Shown: positions 23,045 through 32,626 of the stretch, piece by piece | Numbering within the stretch: the first letter of the stretch is position 1 | How the letters are laid out: each line of letters opens with the position of its first letter | NCBI GenBank assembly: GCA_907163345.1 | Contig: CAJQUN010000399.1 | Location: forward strand, 186,001-250,000 | Direction of reading: 5' to 3' | DNA length: 64,000 bases | Source of the DNA: Haberlea rhodopensis | Lineage: Eukaryota > Streptophyta > Magnoliopsida > Lamiales > Gesneriaceae | The notes under the pieces: generated by a model | Told to the model about the DNA's origin: nothing | The model's input: the letters and a program-made list of their open reading frames with translations, nothing else | Database searches by the model: none | Made by a program: the position numbers and the translations under genes

Positions 23045-23930
23045 TTATGTTTTTTTACTAAGTGTTTTTAAATGTTCCAGTGCCTCCACTGGAACCACCA
23101 ACTTTATATAATATTGCATTTTACATAATTTACATATTGCAACAGATTCATTAATACCTTCTTTTTGAGCGAGTTCAAAGTGATCACATATCTTACTTCT
23201 TTTGGCACGAGTTGGTTGTCTACTCGCTGCTGTAGTGGCTCCGGATGACTCCACTAGTTGTCTCTCTTGGGCTTGGGCAGCAAGAGGTTTGGCAGGTTTC
23301 AGGTTGTTGCGGTTCAACATTCATAGAGGAACCACCAACATTGAGGTCAGCAAAAAAATCAAACTTTCATTTAAACTCAGGTATTGGCACGGGCAAATTC
23401 ATTGCCGAAGATGAACTCAATGATAGAAGACGCTGGACGAGACCCCGACTGCGACCCCGGCTACGACCAGCGCCGCTGCTAGATGAAGATACCATTATTA
23501 TATAAGTAAATTGTAGATAGCACAATTGAGAGATATGAGATTGAAGTATACAACTTTGCAAGAATGAATTGTGAGAAGAATGAATTGTGAGGTTATAAAA
23601 AAAAATCACACATATTTATAGATTTTTTTTAAAAAAAAAAACTAAATTAAAAAAAATAAAGAAATGAACGTTAGCATGGCAACGGCTATAAAGCCGTTGC
23701 CATGCTGACAAAAACCACACTTTTTTATTTTTTATTATTATTTTTTTCAATCAACCGGTTCTGGTTTCGGAATCTGATCCAAATCGGTAGCACCGAAACC
23801 GGCGGTGCTATCGGTTTGGTTCCCGGGAATCGCCCCGGACCAGTTTGATTCCGGTTTCGGTTTCGGACCGGAATAACCGGTCCGATTTCGGGCCGGGTCC
23901 GGATTGACCCGGCCCGATAAGCACCTCTAG
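23045..23930 (-). mobile_element. hAT transposon 5' fragment with BED zinc finger
   Basis: The right edge reads, on the minus strand, TAGAGGTGCTTATCGGGCCG, a GC-rich end of the kind found in plant hAT elements. It is followed by more GC-rich subterminal sequence (23760-23930) and an interrupted transposase start. A probable ATG is at 23495 (MVSSSSSGAGRSRGRSRG). After a frame change, the BED-type zinc finger reads SKICDHFEL to ICKLCKMQY, with the later GGTGTFK block in a third frame near 23080. The rest of the transposase, including the catalytic and dimerisation domains, is missing where it meets the LTR of element B. Confidence 0.8.
23670..23708. repeat. Perfect hairpin inside the hAT subterminal region
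   Basis: AGCATGGCAACGGCT, a 4-base loop ATAA, then AGCCGTTGCCATGCT: a 15-bp perfect stem, extended outwards with one mismatch. It lies between the GC-rich end and the transposase start. Confidence 0.8.
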
Positions 23931-24460
23931 TTCAGAGGTATCATTTTAATTATGTCGATTCGTTTTAAAGATATTTTTAATTATATTATAAATAAAATTT
24001 TAGAATTTTTAGAAAATTTATAAATAATCAACCGATTAAAATATTCTATAATTGTTTTTTTTTGAAAAAGCTGACCAATCACAATTATAAATATAAATTA
24101 AATAATGCGATACAGTAAAAATGACATAGTATAATGAGTATTAAAATAAAAAATATCGTTAATTAGAAATATCATATGGTTTTTTTAATTTTTTAATCCA
24201 AAAAATAATTGTTTTTATTAAAATAACATATGTTTAAATTTTTTAACAAACTGACTCAATACACCATTTTCGAAGGCGTCTTCACGGAGGCGCGATCCAA
24301 AACCAATAATTCAAGTCGCACGAGGCCATCCAATTAAATGAAACGTGTTTAAGGGTACTTTTGGTGAGATTCTAATATAAATCAAAATTTCTAGAAATTT
24401 TATTCATATAATGCCCAATTTCTAAAAACCTTTAGGCTATTTGTCATTTTAGTTAACAGT
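23931..24460. other. AT-rich spacer
   Basis: No gene is readable. The segment 24181-24300 has a weak inverted match to 42480-42600 and 42690-42810 on the far side of the MULE (see findings). Confidence 0.6.
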
Positions 24461-24469
24461 CTTATTTTC
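24461..24469. repeat. MULE target site duplication, left copy
   Basis: CTTATTTTC directly precedes the terminal inverted repeat and is repeated exactly at 41478-41486. Nine bases is the standard length for Mutator-like elements. Confidence 0.95.
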
Positions 24470-24570
24470 GGGTTATTTAATTAAATAACCTTAATAAAAT
24501 AAATAATTTCAAAAATAACCTGAAAATTTGTTAATTTAAAAAGTAACCTTACCCGCCAACTCAGTTGGCG
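24470..24570 (+). repeat. MULE left terminal inverted repeat
   Basis: Starts GGGTTATTTAATTAAATAAC and aligns along its length to the reverse complement of 41377-41477, including the outermost palindrome copy. Confidence 0.92.
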
Positions 24571-24755
24571 GGTCCAATAGGTGACGCCAACTGAGTTGGC
24601 GTGACCATAATAAATATTGGTCACGCCAACTCAGTTGGCGTGACCAACGTTGAATAGTGGTCACGCCAACTCAGTTGGCGAGACCTTTGTTTTATAGGGT
24701 CACGCCAACTGAGTTGGCGTGACATTATTATAATAGTGCCGCCAACTGAGTTGGC
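24555..24755. repeat. Left palindrome array, six copies
   Basis: Six copies of GCCAACTSAGTTGGC start at 24555, 24586, 24625, 24665, 24704 and 24741. Most are extended on both sides to a 25-bp near-palindrome by GTCAC/GTGAC. Spacing is 31, 39, 40, 39 and 37 bp. The spacers between copies are not conserved. It looks like a transposase-binding or promoter-control array. Confidence 0.93.
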
Positions 24756-24769
24756 GGCACTAAATGTGC

Positions 24770-24777
24770 TATAAATA
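24770..24777 (+). promoter_or_regulatory. TATA box of the MULE transposase gene
   Basis: TATAAATA lies 15 bp inside the innermost left palindrome and 166 bp before the transposase ATG, followed by a CT-rich stretch typical of a plant start site. Confidence 0.65.
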
Positions 24778-24942
24778 AAACCCTCCGCCTCTTATTTCTC
24801 TCACCAATTCACAAGTCTCATTTAATATTTTTATTATATGATAAAATTCTGATTATGCTCTGTAGTTGCGGTTTTAGCTGATCTTCTACATCAGAAAAGA
24901 TTTTATTAGCTACTAGTAATAGTTTTCTGTAGTTATCAAAAT

Positions 24943-27451
24943 ATGTTAATTCAAGTTTTATTTTATTGGGGGGGTAATATTATACAAGATTCTGAGTTCG
25001 TCCGATATGATCGTGGTCCATCAAGAGGTACAACTATACGGCTTACAATTAATTTTCTACAATTATTAGATAAAATATATGATATCACTGGGTTCGATCG
25101 CAACCAGTTTCTTTTGAAATTATATGCTAGGCATATGTTCAAAGATTTTTCGGGGTTACGTCAGACTATTTTACCCATAGATGATGATTACAATTTAGCA
25201 TGGCTACTTGATTCAGAACAGGGTCATAGTTGCTTGGAATTTTATATACAAGCAGAACCAAGGAATTATGATTATATTCCAGAAATGCCAATGAGTGGCA
25301 GTTTTTCAGAAGGATTGACGACATCTGTTATTCAAGAGACGTCTGTTGCTCGACATCAAGCTGAGGGTTCATATAGTGGTAGAGACCGAGATGATCATCC
25401 AATAGATGTTGATAATGTTGCCGCTGAGCCACGAGCAGACAGTTTTGCTGATTTTGGTGATCAAATTAATTCTGAACCAGAGGGGATTCCATCTGATGAT
25501 GAGACTGATGCTGATGATGATGAAGTTGATATTGGTGTGATGGCAGAAGCAGTTGAAAACCAAGAGGAGGGGGCACCAACCATGACAAATGATCATAATC
25601 TTTATCCAACAATCCCATTCTTTTCCATGACACATCCAGAAGTTTTTGGAGATTCGATTGACAATCCAACAGGCCGTTGGGGGAGTTTTTATGATTACTC
25701 CAAAGGTGAAATCCATCGCAACATGGTCTTCAAAGATAAATTTCATCTGCAGGCAGCTGTGAAGGATTATTCAGTACGTGTTGCAAAACGTGAGTACCAT
25801 GTTGTTAAGAGTACAAAAACATTGTGGAAAGTAATATTCAAACACGGTACAGAGGATATACCTTGCAGATGGTACCTGCGTGCATGTTTGGATAAAAAAG
25901 TTGGGTTATTCAAAATAACCAAATATGGTGGTCCTCACACTTGTCTGCTGAGTGAGCTGTCGCTTGATCATTCGAACTTGGATAAGAATATGATTGCTAG
26001 CTTGTTATTGGGAATCGTTCGTCGTGATCCAGCTTATGAAATCAAGTATGTGATTCAAACAGTGAAAGATAAGTATGGCTTTGAAATATCATATGCAAAA
26101 GGCTGGCATAGTTTGAAACGTGCAATACGGAACATGTATGGAACCTGGGAGAGCTCGGTCAACAAATTACCTTTCTATATGGGAGCTTTGAAAAAATGGA
26201 ACCCAGGCACAGTCTTGGAGTGGGATCATCTTGATAATGCAAGACCAAGAGAAAAAACTTTGAGTTATGTTTTATGGGCCTTCCAACCGTGTATAGATGG
26301 TTTCCGCCACTGTCGTCAAGTTATTACAGTGGATGGCACACATCTGTATGTAAAATATCAGCATAAGATGTTGATTGCTGTCTCCATGGACGCGAATAAT
26401 CAAGTGTTACCGCTGGCATTTTCAATTGTCGATGAAGAGAAATTTTTGTCATGGAAATGGTTCTTGGAGATGGTTAGCAAACACATTATTGGAGAATCTG
26501 GCGGCGTGTGTTTGATTTCTGATCGACATCCGGGCCTTATTGCAGCAGCCGACTGTATCCCCGACTTTAAACCCCCCCCGTGGAGTGCATCGATTTTGTT
26601 TGAGACATCTTTTCTCAAACTTTAATAGTCGTTTCAAAAATGTGCACTTAAAAGACTTGTGTTGGAAAGCTGGATCAGAAAATCAACTGATAAAATTTGA
26701 GCGTACGATGGAAGAGATCAAAACCATTGAACCAAGGGCTTTTGATTACCTGAATCGGATTGATAAGTCTCAGTGGACACTTGCTCATGATGAAGGATGG
26801 CGTTGTGGTATCCTAACAACAAATATGTCGGAGTGCATAAATGGAGTCATGAAAGGTGCACGTCGCCTTCCAATCACTGCCATTGTACAGTTAACATTCG
26901 ATCGTTGTGTGCATTATTTTTTGGAGCGAGTGAAAAAAGCGGATAGAATGATCGAAAATAATCAAGAATGGCCGGATTATGCTTTTGAAAAATATGCTCG
27001 GGCTGATCTTCACTCCATTCAACATGAAGTTCAGATGTTTGATCGAAGGCATCTAACAGCCTCAGTTATCACAAGGATGCAAGTTGGACGTGGGGGTAAT
27101 ACTCATGTTGTGAAGCTCAAATCAAGGGAATGTTCTTGTGGGAAGTGGAAAGAATTTGGGATTCCTTGCTCACATGTGATACAAGTATGTCGAGCTTATG
27201 GCATAAACGCAAAAACATTTGTCAAGGAGTATTATAATATGCAAGAATATTGGAGCACATATCAAGGTCAATTTGAGCCATTATGGGGAGAGCAGTATTG
27301 GGAAACCCCGTCATTCGAACTGTACCACAATTCCACCTTGCGTACTATAAGAAGACGAGGTCGAGACCGAACAACACGCATGCAAAATGAGATGGATTGG
27401 CCTGAAGCCCGGGCAAGACGACATATGGCATCGAGTTCCCAAAACCGATAA
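24943..27451 (+). pseudogene. mudrA-like: MuDR-type MULE transposase (one frameshift)
   Basis: The frame opens at ATG 24943 and covers about 835 codons in all. An N-terminal region (VLFYWGGNIIQDSE) common to MULE transposases is followed by an acidic linker rich in Asp/Glu (about 160-225), then the MuDR DNA-binding domain (about 250-340; GRWGSFYDYSKGEIHRNMVF, ending GGPHTC). The MULE catalytic domain has VDGTHL (Asp about residue 464) and ISDRHPG (Asp about 527). After an 8-C run at 26572-26579 the frame shifts by one base. The second part (to 27451) has FCLRHLFSNF and a SWIM zinc finger, CSCG to CSHV, near 27140. The protein normally cuts and joins the element ends. Apart from the homopolymer indel it is well preserved. 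That indel could be a real mutation or an assembly error. It converges on the PMD gene. Confidence 0.93.
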
Positions 27452-27469
27452 AGTTGTAATTGTTTTTTG

Positions 27470-27513
27470 ATATTGTTATTGTTATTGTTATTGTTATTGT
27501 GTTATTGTTATTG
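27470..27513. repeat. TTATTG microsatellite between the convergent genes
   Basis: A (TTATTG)n run fills part of the 160-bp gap between the transposase stop and the PMD stop. It may serve both 3' ends. No poly(A) signal is certain. Confidence 0.7.
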
Positions 27514-28309
27514 TCACACATCAAATAAGACATTCATATGGAAGTACATTCATTACATTTAATACTAAGATTCACAATAGGCAAACATGACTACATATAT
27601 GAAGGCTAAAACTCTATAATGCCCCTCCAGTACCACAACGACGTGGCTGTTTCCGTCTCTGACCGCGTCCTTCCTGAATGGCCTGGTCATCTTGCACTAC
27701 AGGTACATCGTCCAGCTGAACATCAGGTGACAAATTAGGGAACACAACCGGTGACACGTCAAATTGTAGTGCCATCGATGCATATATCTCGGGGAATCTA
27801 ATATTAACATCTGGGCTGGTTTGTTCTTGTGAGTACATGGGTTGATGAGGCGTGAAATGCGTTTGGTCATACAACTGATGCAGTGGTCCAGGAGTATAAT
27901 AATCTGCGTACATGTCACTGGCATATGACGAAGAGGGACCTGGCATATATGACGAAGAGGGACCTGGCATATATGTCGGGACATAGCTTGATGGGCCAGC
28001 ATCTCCAACAACGGCATGCATCGACTGTACTTGTTCTTCATCACTCAAATGCATCGGCTGTACTTGTTCACCCTGAGTCGCATGTCCCTCTTCGTAGGGC
28101 GGAAAGTTTCTATCGCGTCTTTCCTGCGCGACATGCAACACATTTTGTATGACATTTCTGACATCACTAAATGCATCCATGTACGCCCCTATGGATTGTT
28201 CCTCAGCGATATTACGGTCGCAGGTAACTGTTAATTGCGACAGCTGATCAATCTGAAATGAGTGAACATTTATTAAGTACTTAAATCTAAACACAATTTT
28301 CAAATATGT

Positions 28310-29509
28310 TGTTAGGATCGGTCCGGAGTGTTTAGAGGGGGGGGGGGGGGGGGGTGAATGAACACTCCTTCTAAAAATTAATCCTTCGTGATTTCTTTCG
28401 GATTAGTGAAAGAAATCTGTTTCTTAATCAATTCTTGTACAAAACAGACCACTGAAAAAATAAGTGCGGAACGGTCTGTTCTTGTATGTAAGAACGGCTC
28501 GATGGCTAGTGAGAAAGAACGAGTGCAGAAATAAGATACACATGATATGTTTCTGGAAGTTCGAAGGTGGTGTAATCCTTCTACGTCTCCCCTTCTTCCA
28601 ATTAAGGGGGGTTTATACTAGAAGACTTTGATTTATACAATCCTGTTGTACAAACCCGATTCAGACTGGATTTACCTCACTACCAATCTGAAACTCCTAG
28701 TCACTCAATCTGCTCAGACACACTCTGTCTGACAGTTACAATATGTTTCTCACTTTCTGATTTTCAATATGGAAAACACAAGATGCGCACAGTGATCCTA
28801 AATGATCAAATGTTACAAATAAGACGTGCTTAAGAATGATTTCAGCTCGAGAGCTTTTGAACTTGTAAGCTTGTGCTGATTTTGCTTTCTTGTGCGTTTT
28901 TCAATTGAACAGCAAGAGTCAGTAGCCAGCGTCCGTAAGTTCCTTTTGTTGCATCCTTTTATAGTTGAATGTACCAACGACATTATTTCCTTTAATGTGC
29001 AACTTTGACTCTGCTTAAACACTGAGTAGGCTTCAGTCTTCTTCTTCAGGAAACTTGCCGTTCTGGTTCATACTTTCGGCGACTGTCAGGTAAGCTACTC
29101 TTTGTCTTCTTACCTATTATGGCAATCTTCAGTCTTTGGTCCTTTGTAGCATTAATTACAACATTAAATGCTACAATAAATAGCCGTTAATGATTCGGAC
29201 TGAGGAGCCATTCTGTATGTATCCTAAGCTGTTCTGTTCTGATAAAGATAGAGATCGATCTGAAGCCACGGTTGAGTCAGTCTGATATTCATCGATCCGG
29301 TCTGATAAGTAATGTGACTTATCAGCTTGTTCTGTTGTTGAGCTATCGATCTGGTCAGTCTGATTACCCTCGATCCGGTCTGATATGCTTTGTCATCTTA
29401 TCAGCTTGATCTGTTTTGGGCGATCGTTCTGGTCAGTCTGATTTCTCTCGATCCGGTCTGATTTGTTTTGTCATCTTTAAAATCTCATCGGTAAGATCCG
29501 GGGCTAACA
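28310..29509 (-). repeat. Sirevirus 1 3' LTR
   Basis: Runs from TGTTAGGATC to GGGGCTAACA on the plus strand. It contains an 18-G run at 28337-28354 and repeated GATC[CT]GGTCTGAT-like motifs at about 29240-29465. Confidence 0.95.
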
Positions 29510-29523
29510 AATTCCCCCTTTTT
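29510..29523 (-). other. Sirevirus 1 polypurine tract
   Basis: The minus strand reads AAAAAGGGGGAATT directly before the LTR start TGTTAGC, preceded by TGTCATCATC. Confidence 0.9.
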
Positions 29524-29761
29524 GATGATGACAAAACCTAGCTTCTAAGTCTTTTTAATCAGTCTGAAGAGAACTCTGAAGCGAAAACTTTCGGATCGAT
29601 TACTTCTTCTTGTTCAAAATAAATGAACATCATTGAGTTGGATCGATTAAACTTTTATTATTAAGCCTTATGTTGAAGTTCAAAATAAATGAACACAGAC
29701 TTAATCAAAAGAGGATTTTATTGATCACCAAGAAAATCCTAAATACACAGTCTGAAAAAAT

Positions 29762-32239
29762 TTATTTTCTAGAAGACTGAGACGGAGGCGGCCTGAAGTC
29801 TTTCTTCTTTTCCCCCTTTTTGTCAGCAGCAATCTCTTGAAGAAAGTCGACAACTTGAGCTAGCTGCGCGCTGATAGCGTCAAGACGAACGTCTTGAGCG
29901 CGGAGGGAATTGGCAACAGATGCTCTGACTTCAGTGGCTAGCTCGATCTGCTCTTTTCTCAGACTGTTCTTGTAAGAGGCTTGTTGAGAAAACAGATCGT
30001 TTATGCCTCGCTGAAGACTTCCGATACTGGCAGTCATCTTCTCTTTGAAAGAATCAAAGTCCAAAGCTGTAAGCCTCTGACCTTGATGAACTTCGAGAAC
30101 GCGTTGAGAAAGAGACAGACAGTTGTCGGAGAGATGCTGAAGAGTCCTTGCCAGAAATGGAGGTGCATCAGAGTGTTGGCTGGGAGAGCGATCTGATGAG
30201 GACAAAGCCTGTTCATCGTCTTCAGCAACCGGGACAAGTGAAGATACAGCAGCTTGGTGACTTTCGGACCGGATCAAGATGACAAGATCCGAAGAAAATG
30301 TTTGAATAAAACCCATATCTTCATCGGATTGGACTGGAGGAGTGCTAGGTCTGGAAGGCTCCTCAGTCTGGAGAGCTGCAACAATGGTGGACACCACCAG
30401 ATCCGGATCGACGAATTCTGAAGCGCCAACTGTTGCCAGTTCTACTGTTGGACTGATTTGAGCACGGGAGGCTGAGGACCCCAAAGGAATGGAGGTTGTT
30501 GGAGAGTCCAACAACACATTCAATGGTTCATCATCGGGCACAGACGGAGCATTAGGTAATGGCTGCTCCGCTGTCTGGTCTGGTAGTGGCTCTGCAGTCT
30601 GATCTGGTATTTGCTCTGCAGTCTGATCTGCGACAACAGAAGGAATAACCTCGATGAAGGGTTCTGCCATAGTCTTGCTTGCAGAGGGATGATCCGGGCT
30701 GGTTGTGGGAGTGGATATACTAAGCTTCTGTCGTTGAAAACGGACAGCTAAGTGAAGAGCATGAACATCCATCTCTAATTGAGCAATTACAGCCCCATCA
30801 TCTCTGGCAGTTCGAGCAAGCGGATCGAAGTTCTTTTTCTTGGCAGCTAGAATCAGATTGGCCAGTCTGAATCTGTGAATAGCCGTAAATAGGTTTTTGC
30901 GCTGCACGGCAAGCCGAACATCATCAGTCTCTGTGCCTTTCAGAACTTCCTCTTCCATCTTCTTCAGTCTGCTCAACTTTCCGAAGAATAACTCAATGTG
31001 GTTGATAGTCCTGTACTGGACATATTCATCAAAGACCACAATGAGTTCCTTCAGCTTCTCATCAACATCCTCCATAGCGATGTCGATGGCTGTCTGTGCT
31101 GCAGATTTTGGTTTAGAGGAGAGGGGTTCGGAGAGAATGGCTTTTCCCTTGCCGGTGGAGGAAGGAGACTTGATCCCTGATTGGGTATAATCACCCAACT
31201 CAGTGATAACTATTCCTTTGACCGTGGGAGAGGCAGAGGGGACTCGGATAGTGACTTTGGGTGCAGGAGTTGGAGCCTGTGAAGGTTGGATGGAAGGTTG
31301 TGGTGCCGGGGTGGCTGTAGGTGGAGGCAATATGGGTAATGCTTTCAGGGGTAAAGGCTTGCTGGGCTTGGTAATCTGGGTTCTTGGCTTTTTGGGAGGT
31401 GGCTTTGTTGGTGGCGAGGGAGCAGACTGAGTTTCTTCCGAATCAGTCTGGATGGTCAGTTTGCGCTTGACGCGAGGTTTGCGCGCAACAGCCTGTTCTT
31501 CGCCCTTCTCAATCTTGACAGCAGCCAGAGTAGCGGGAGTGGGCGGAGCACTCTTGGACTTCAGCAAAGCAAGTCCTTTGGAGTTTAAAATCTTGAAGGG
31601 GCTGAGAACGGACTGCTTTCCCAGCTCGATTTCCAAGGACTCCAGTAGTTTACTGAGGGGAACAGCAAAGTAGACAGCTTGTTTCGAGGCAATCACTGTT
31701 TCCATCAGAACTCCAAAAATAATCACGGACCAGTTCATCTTCTGTCCGGATACGATAGCCGCCATAGCTCTGAACTTCTCTGCGGTCACTGCGTCAAAAC
31801 TTCCTGCTTTCCCCAACAGAGGCTTGCCCACTATCTCGCACAGCACCTGGAAATGAAAGTGCATTTCCTTCTTCTTGAACGATGGTTGCAGGCGGGAGCC
31901 AAGAATAGATATCTTCTTTTGAAGATCCGAGAGTGACGCCTGAGGAATCTGTCCAAATTCCGTCAGTCCGGAATTGGGGAGACCAAAGGTTTTGGCCAGC
32001 GTCAACGGCGAGATCTCAAAAGTTGTGCCCTTGACGGTAGTAGATATTGATGTCTTCTGGGAGACGGCATTGGCGAACAGTTCGCGGATTTCTGATTCAT
32101 AAACACCGGTGCCGCATTCCAGAAAGTTTCTCAGACCAGAAGATTCCAAAGCTCTGAAGATGGATACCATCTCTGCATCTTCTGTCCTGTAGATTTCATT
32201 AAACTCAACGGAGAGAGAGTTGTGAGTAATGGTAGCCAT
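29762..32239 (-). CDS. Sirevirus 1 3' ORF (accessory/env-position protein)
   Basis: This intact ORF of about 825 residues lies between pol and the 3' LTR. I take ATG 32239 (MATITHNSLSVEFNEIYR) because Sirevirus 2 has a matching sequence from here. Residues 1-230 are globular, with LLGKAGSFDAVTAEKFRAMA and NWSVIIFGVL. The middle (about 240-390) is basic and very Pro/Thr/Ser-rich. About 430-530 is helical and charged. A further low-complexity part with repeated DQTAEQ follows. The last about 150 residues are Gln/Leu-rich, likely coiled coil, ending in a basic tail. I see no signal peptide or membrane segment after this ATG, so 'env-like' describes only the position. Its N-terminal domain resembles ORF2 of the Athila-type element. 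Its intactness contrasts with the broken pol. Function is unknown. Confidence 0.8.
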   Translation of the reverse strand: MATITHNSLSVEFNEIYRTEDAEMVSIFRALESSGLRNFLECGTGVYESEIRELFANAVSQKTSISTTVKGTTFEISPLTLAKTFGLPNSGLTEFGQIPQASLSDLQKKISILGSRLQPSFKKKEMHFHFQVLCEIVGKPLLGKAGSFDAVTAEKFRAMAAIVSGQKMNWSVIIFGVLMETVIASKQAVYFAVPLSKLLESLEIELGKQSVLSPFKILNSKGLALLKSKSAPPTPATLAAVKIEKGEEQAVARKPRVKRKLTIQTDSEETQSAPSPPTKPPPKKPRTQITKPSKPLPLKALPILPPPTATPAPQPSIQPSQAPTPAPKVTIRVPSASPTVKGIVITELGDYTQSGIKSPSSTGKGKAILSEPLSSKPKSAAQTAIDIAMEDVDEKLKELIVVFDEYVQYRTINHIELFFGKLSRLKKMEEEVLKGTETDDVRLAVQRKNLFTAIHRFRLANLILAAKKKNFDPLARTARDDGAVIAQLEMDVHALHLAVRFQRQKLSISTPTTSPDHPSASKTMAEPFIEVIPSVVADQTAEQIPDQTAEPLPDQTAEQPLPNAPSVPDDEPLNVLLDSPTTSIPLGSSASRAQISPTVELATVGASEFVDPDLVVSTIVAALQTEEPSRPSTPPVQSDEDMGFIQTFSSDLVILIRSESHQAAVSSLVPVAEDDEQALSSSDRSPSQHSDAPPFLARTLQHLSDNCLSLSQRVLEVHQGQRLTALDFDSFKEKMTASIGSLQRGINDLFSQQASYKNSLRKEQIELATEVRASVANSLRAQDVRLDAISAQLAQVVDFLQEIAADKKGEKKKDFRPPPSQSSRK

Positions 32240-32626
32240 TTGAGAGAAAGTAAAAGGGTGCAAGGATGAAGGAGAGTGAGAGAGTAAGAAAACAGATAGC
32301 GGTAATATGTAAAAAGTGAAATAAAATGAGATGTTCAGCCCGCTAAATATGAGAGAGAAGACACGTGTCTTTATCTCGATGACTGATGAAAAGAAATTCA
32401 AAAATAAACGGTCAGGATAACATATAGTTAAGGCGGTTAAAATGCGATCAGTCCGGGCTGTTTTTGTGCAAAAAAAATAATGTATTGTCCAAACAGATTA
32501 TGGGATAACATCAGATTGACAGAGATCGGTCTGAAAGTTCGGACCGGTCTGTGTCTTTCTGAACATTGTATTATCAATCTGTGGTAACAAGAATCTTTAA
32601 ACGCGAAAGAAAACATATCTAAACTA

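Noticed and set aside
26540..27451. Treating the second transposase block as a separate gene
   Set aside because: It begins inside the catalytic domain, carries its C-terminal half and the SWIM finger, and is joined to the first block through an 8-C run.
30897..31673. Plus-strand ORFs opposite the Sirevirus 1 3' ORF
   Set aside because: Antisense shadows of a Pro/Ser-rich coding region; they have no recognisable domain.
29762..32239. Calling the Sirevirus 3' ORF a true envelope glycoprotein
   Set aside because: No signal peptide, membrane anchor or cleavage region is visible after the likely ATG; the position alone does not support it.
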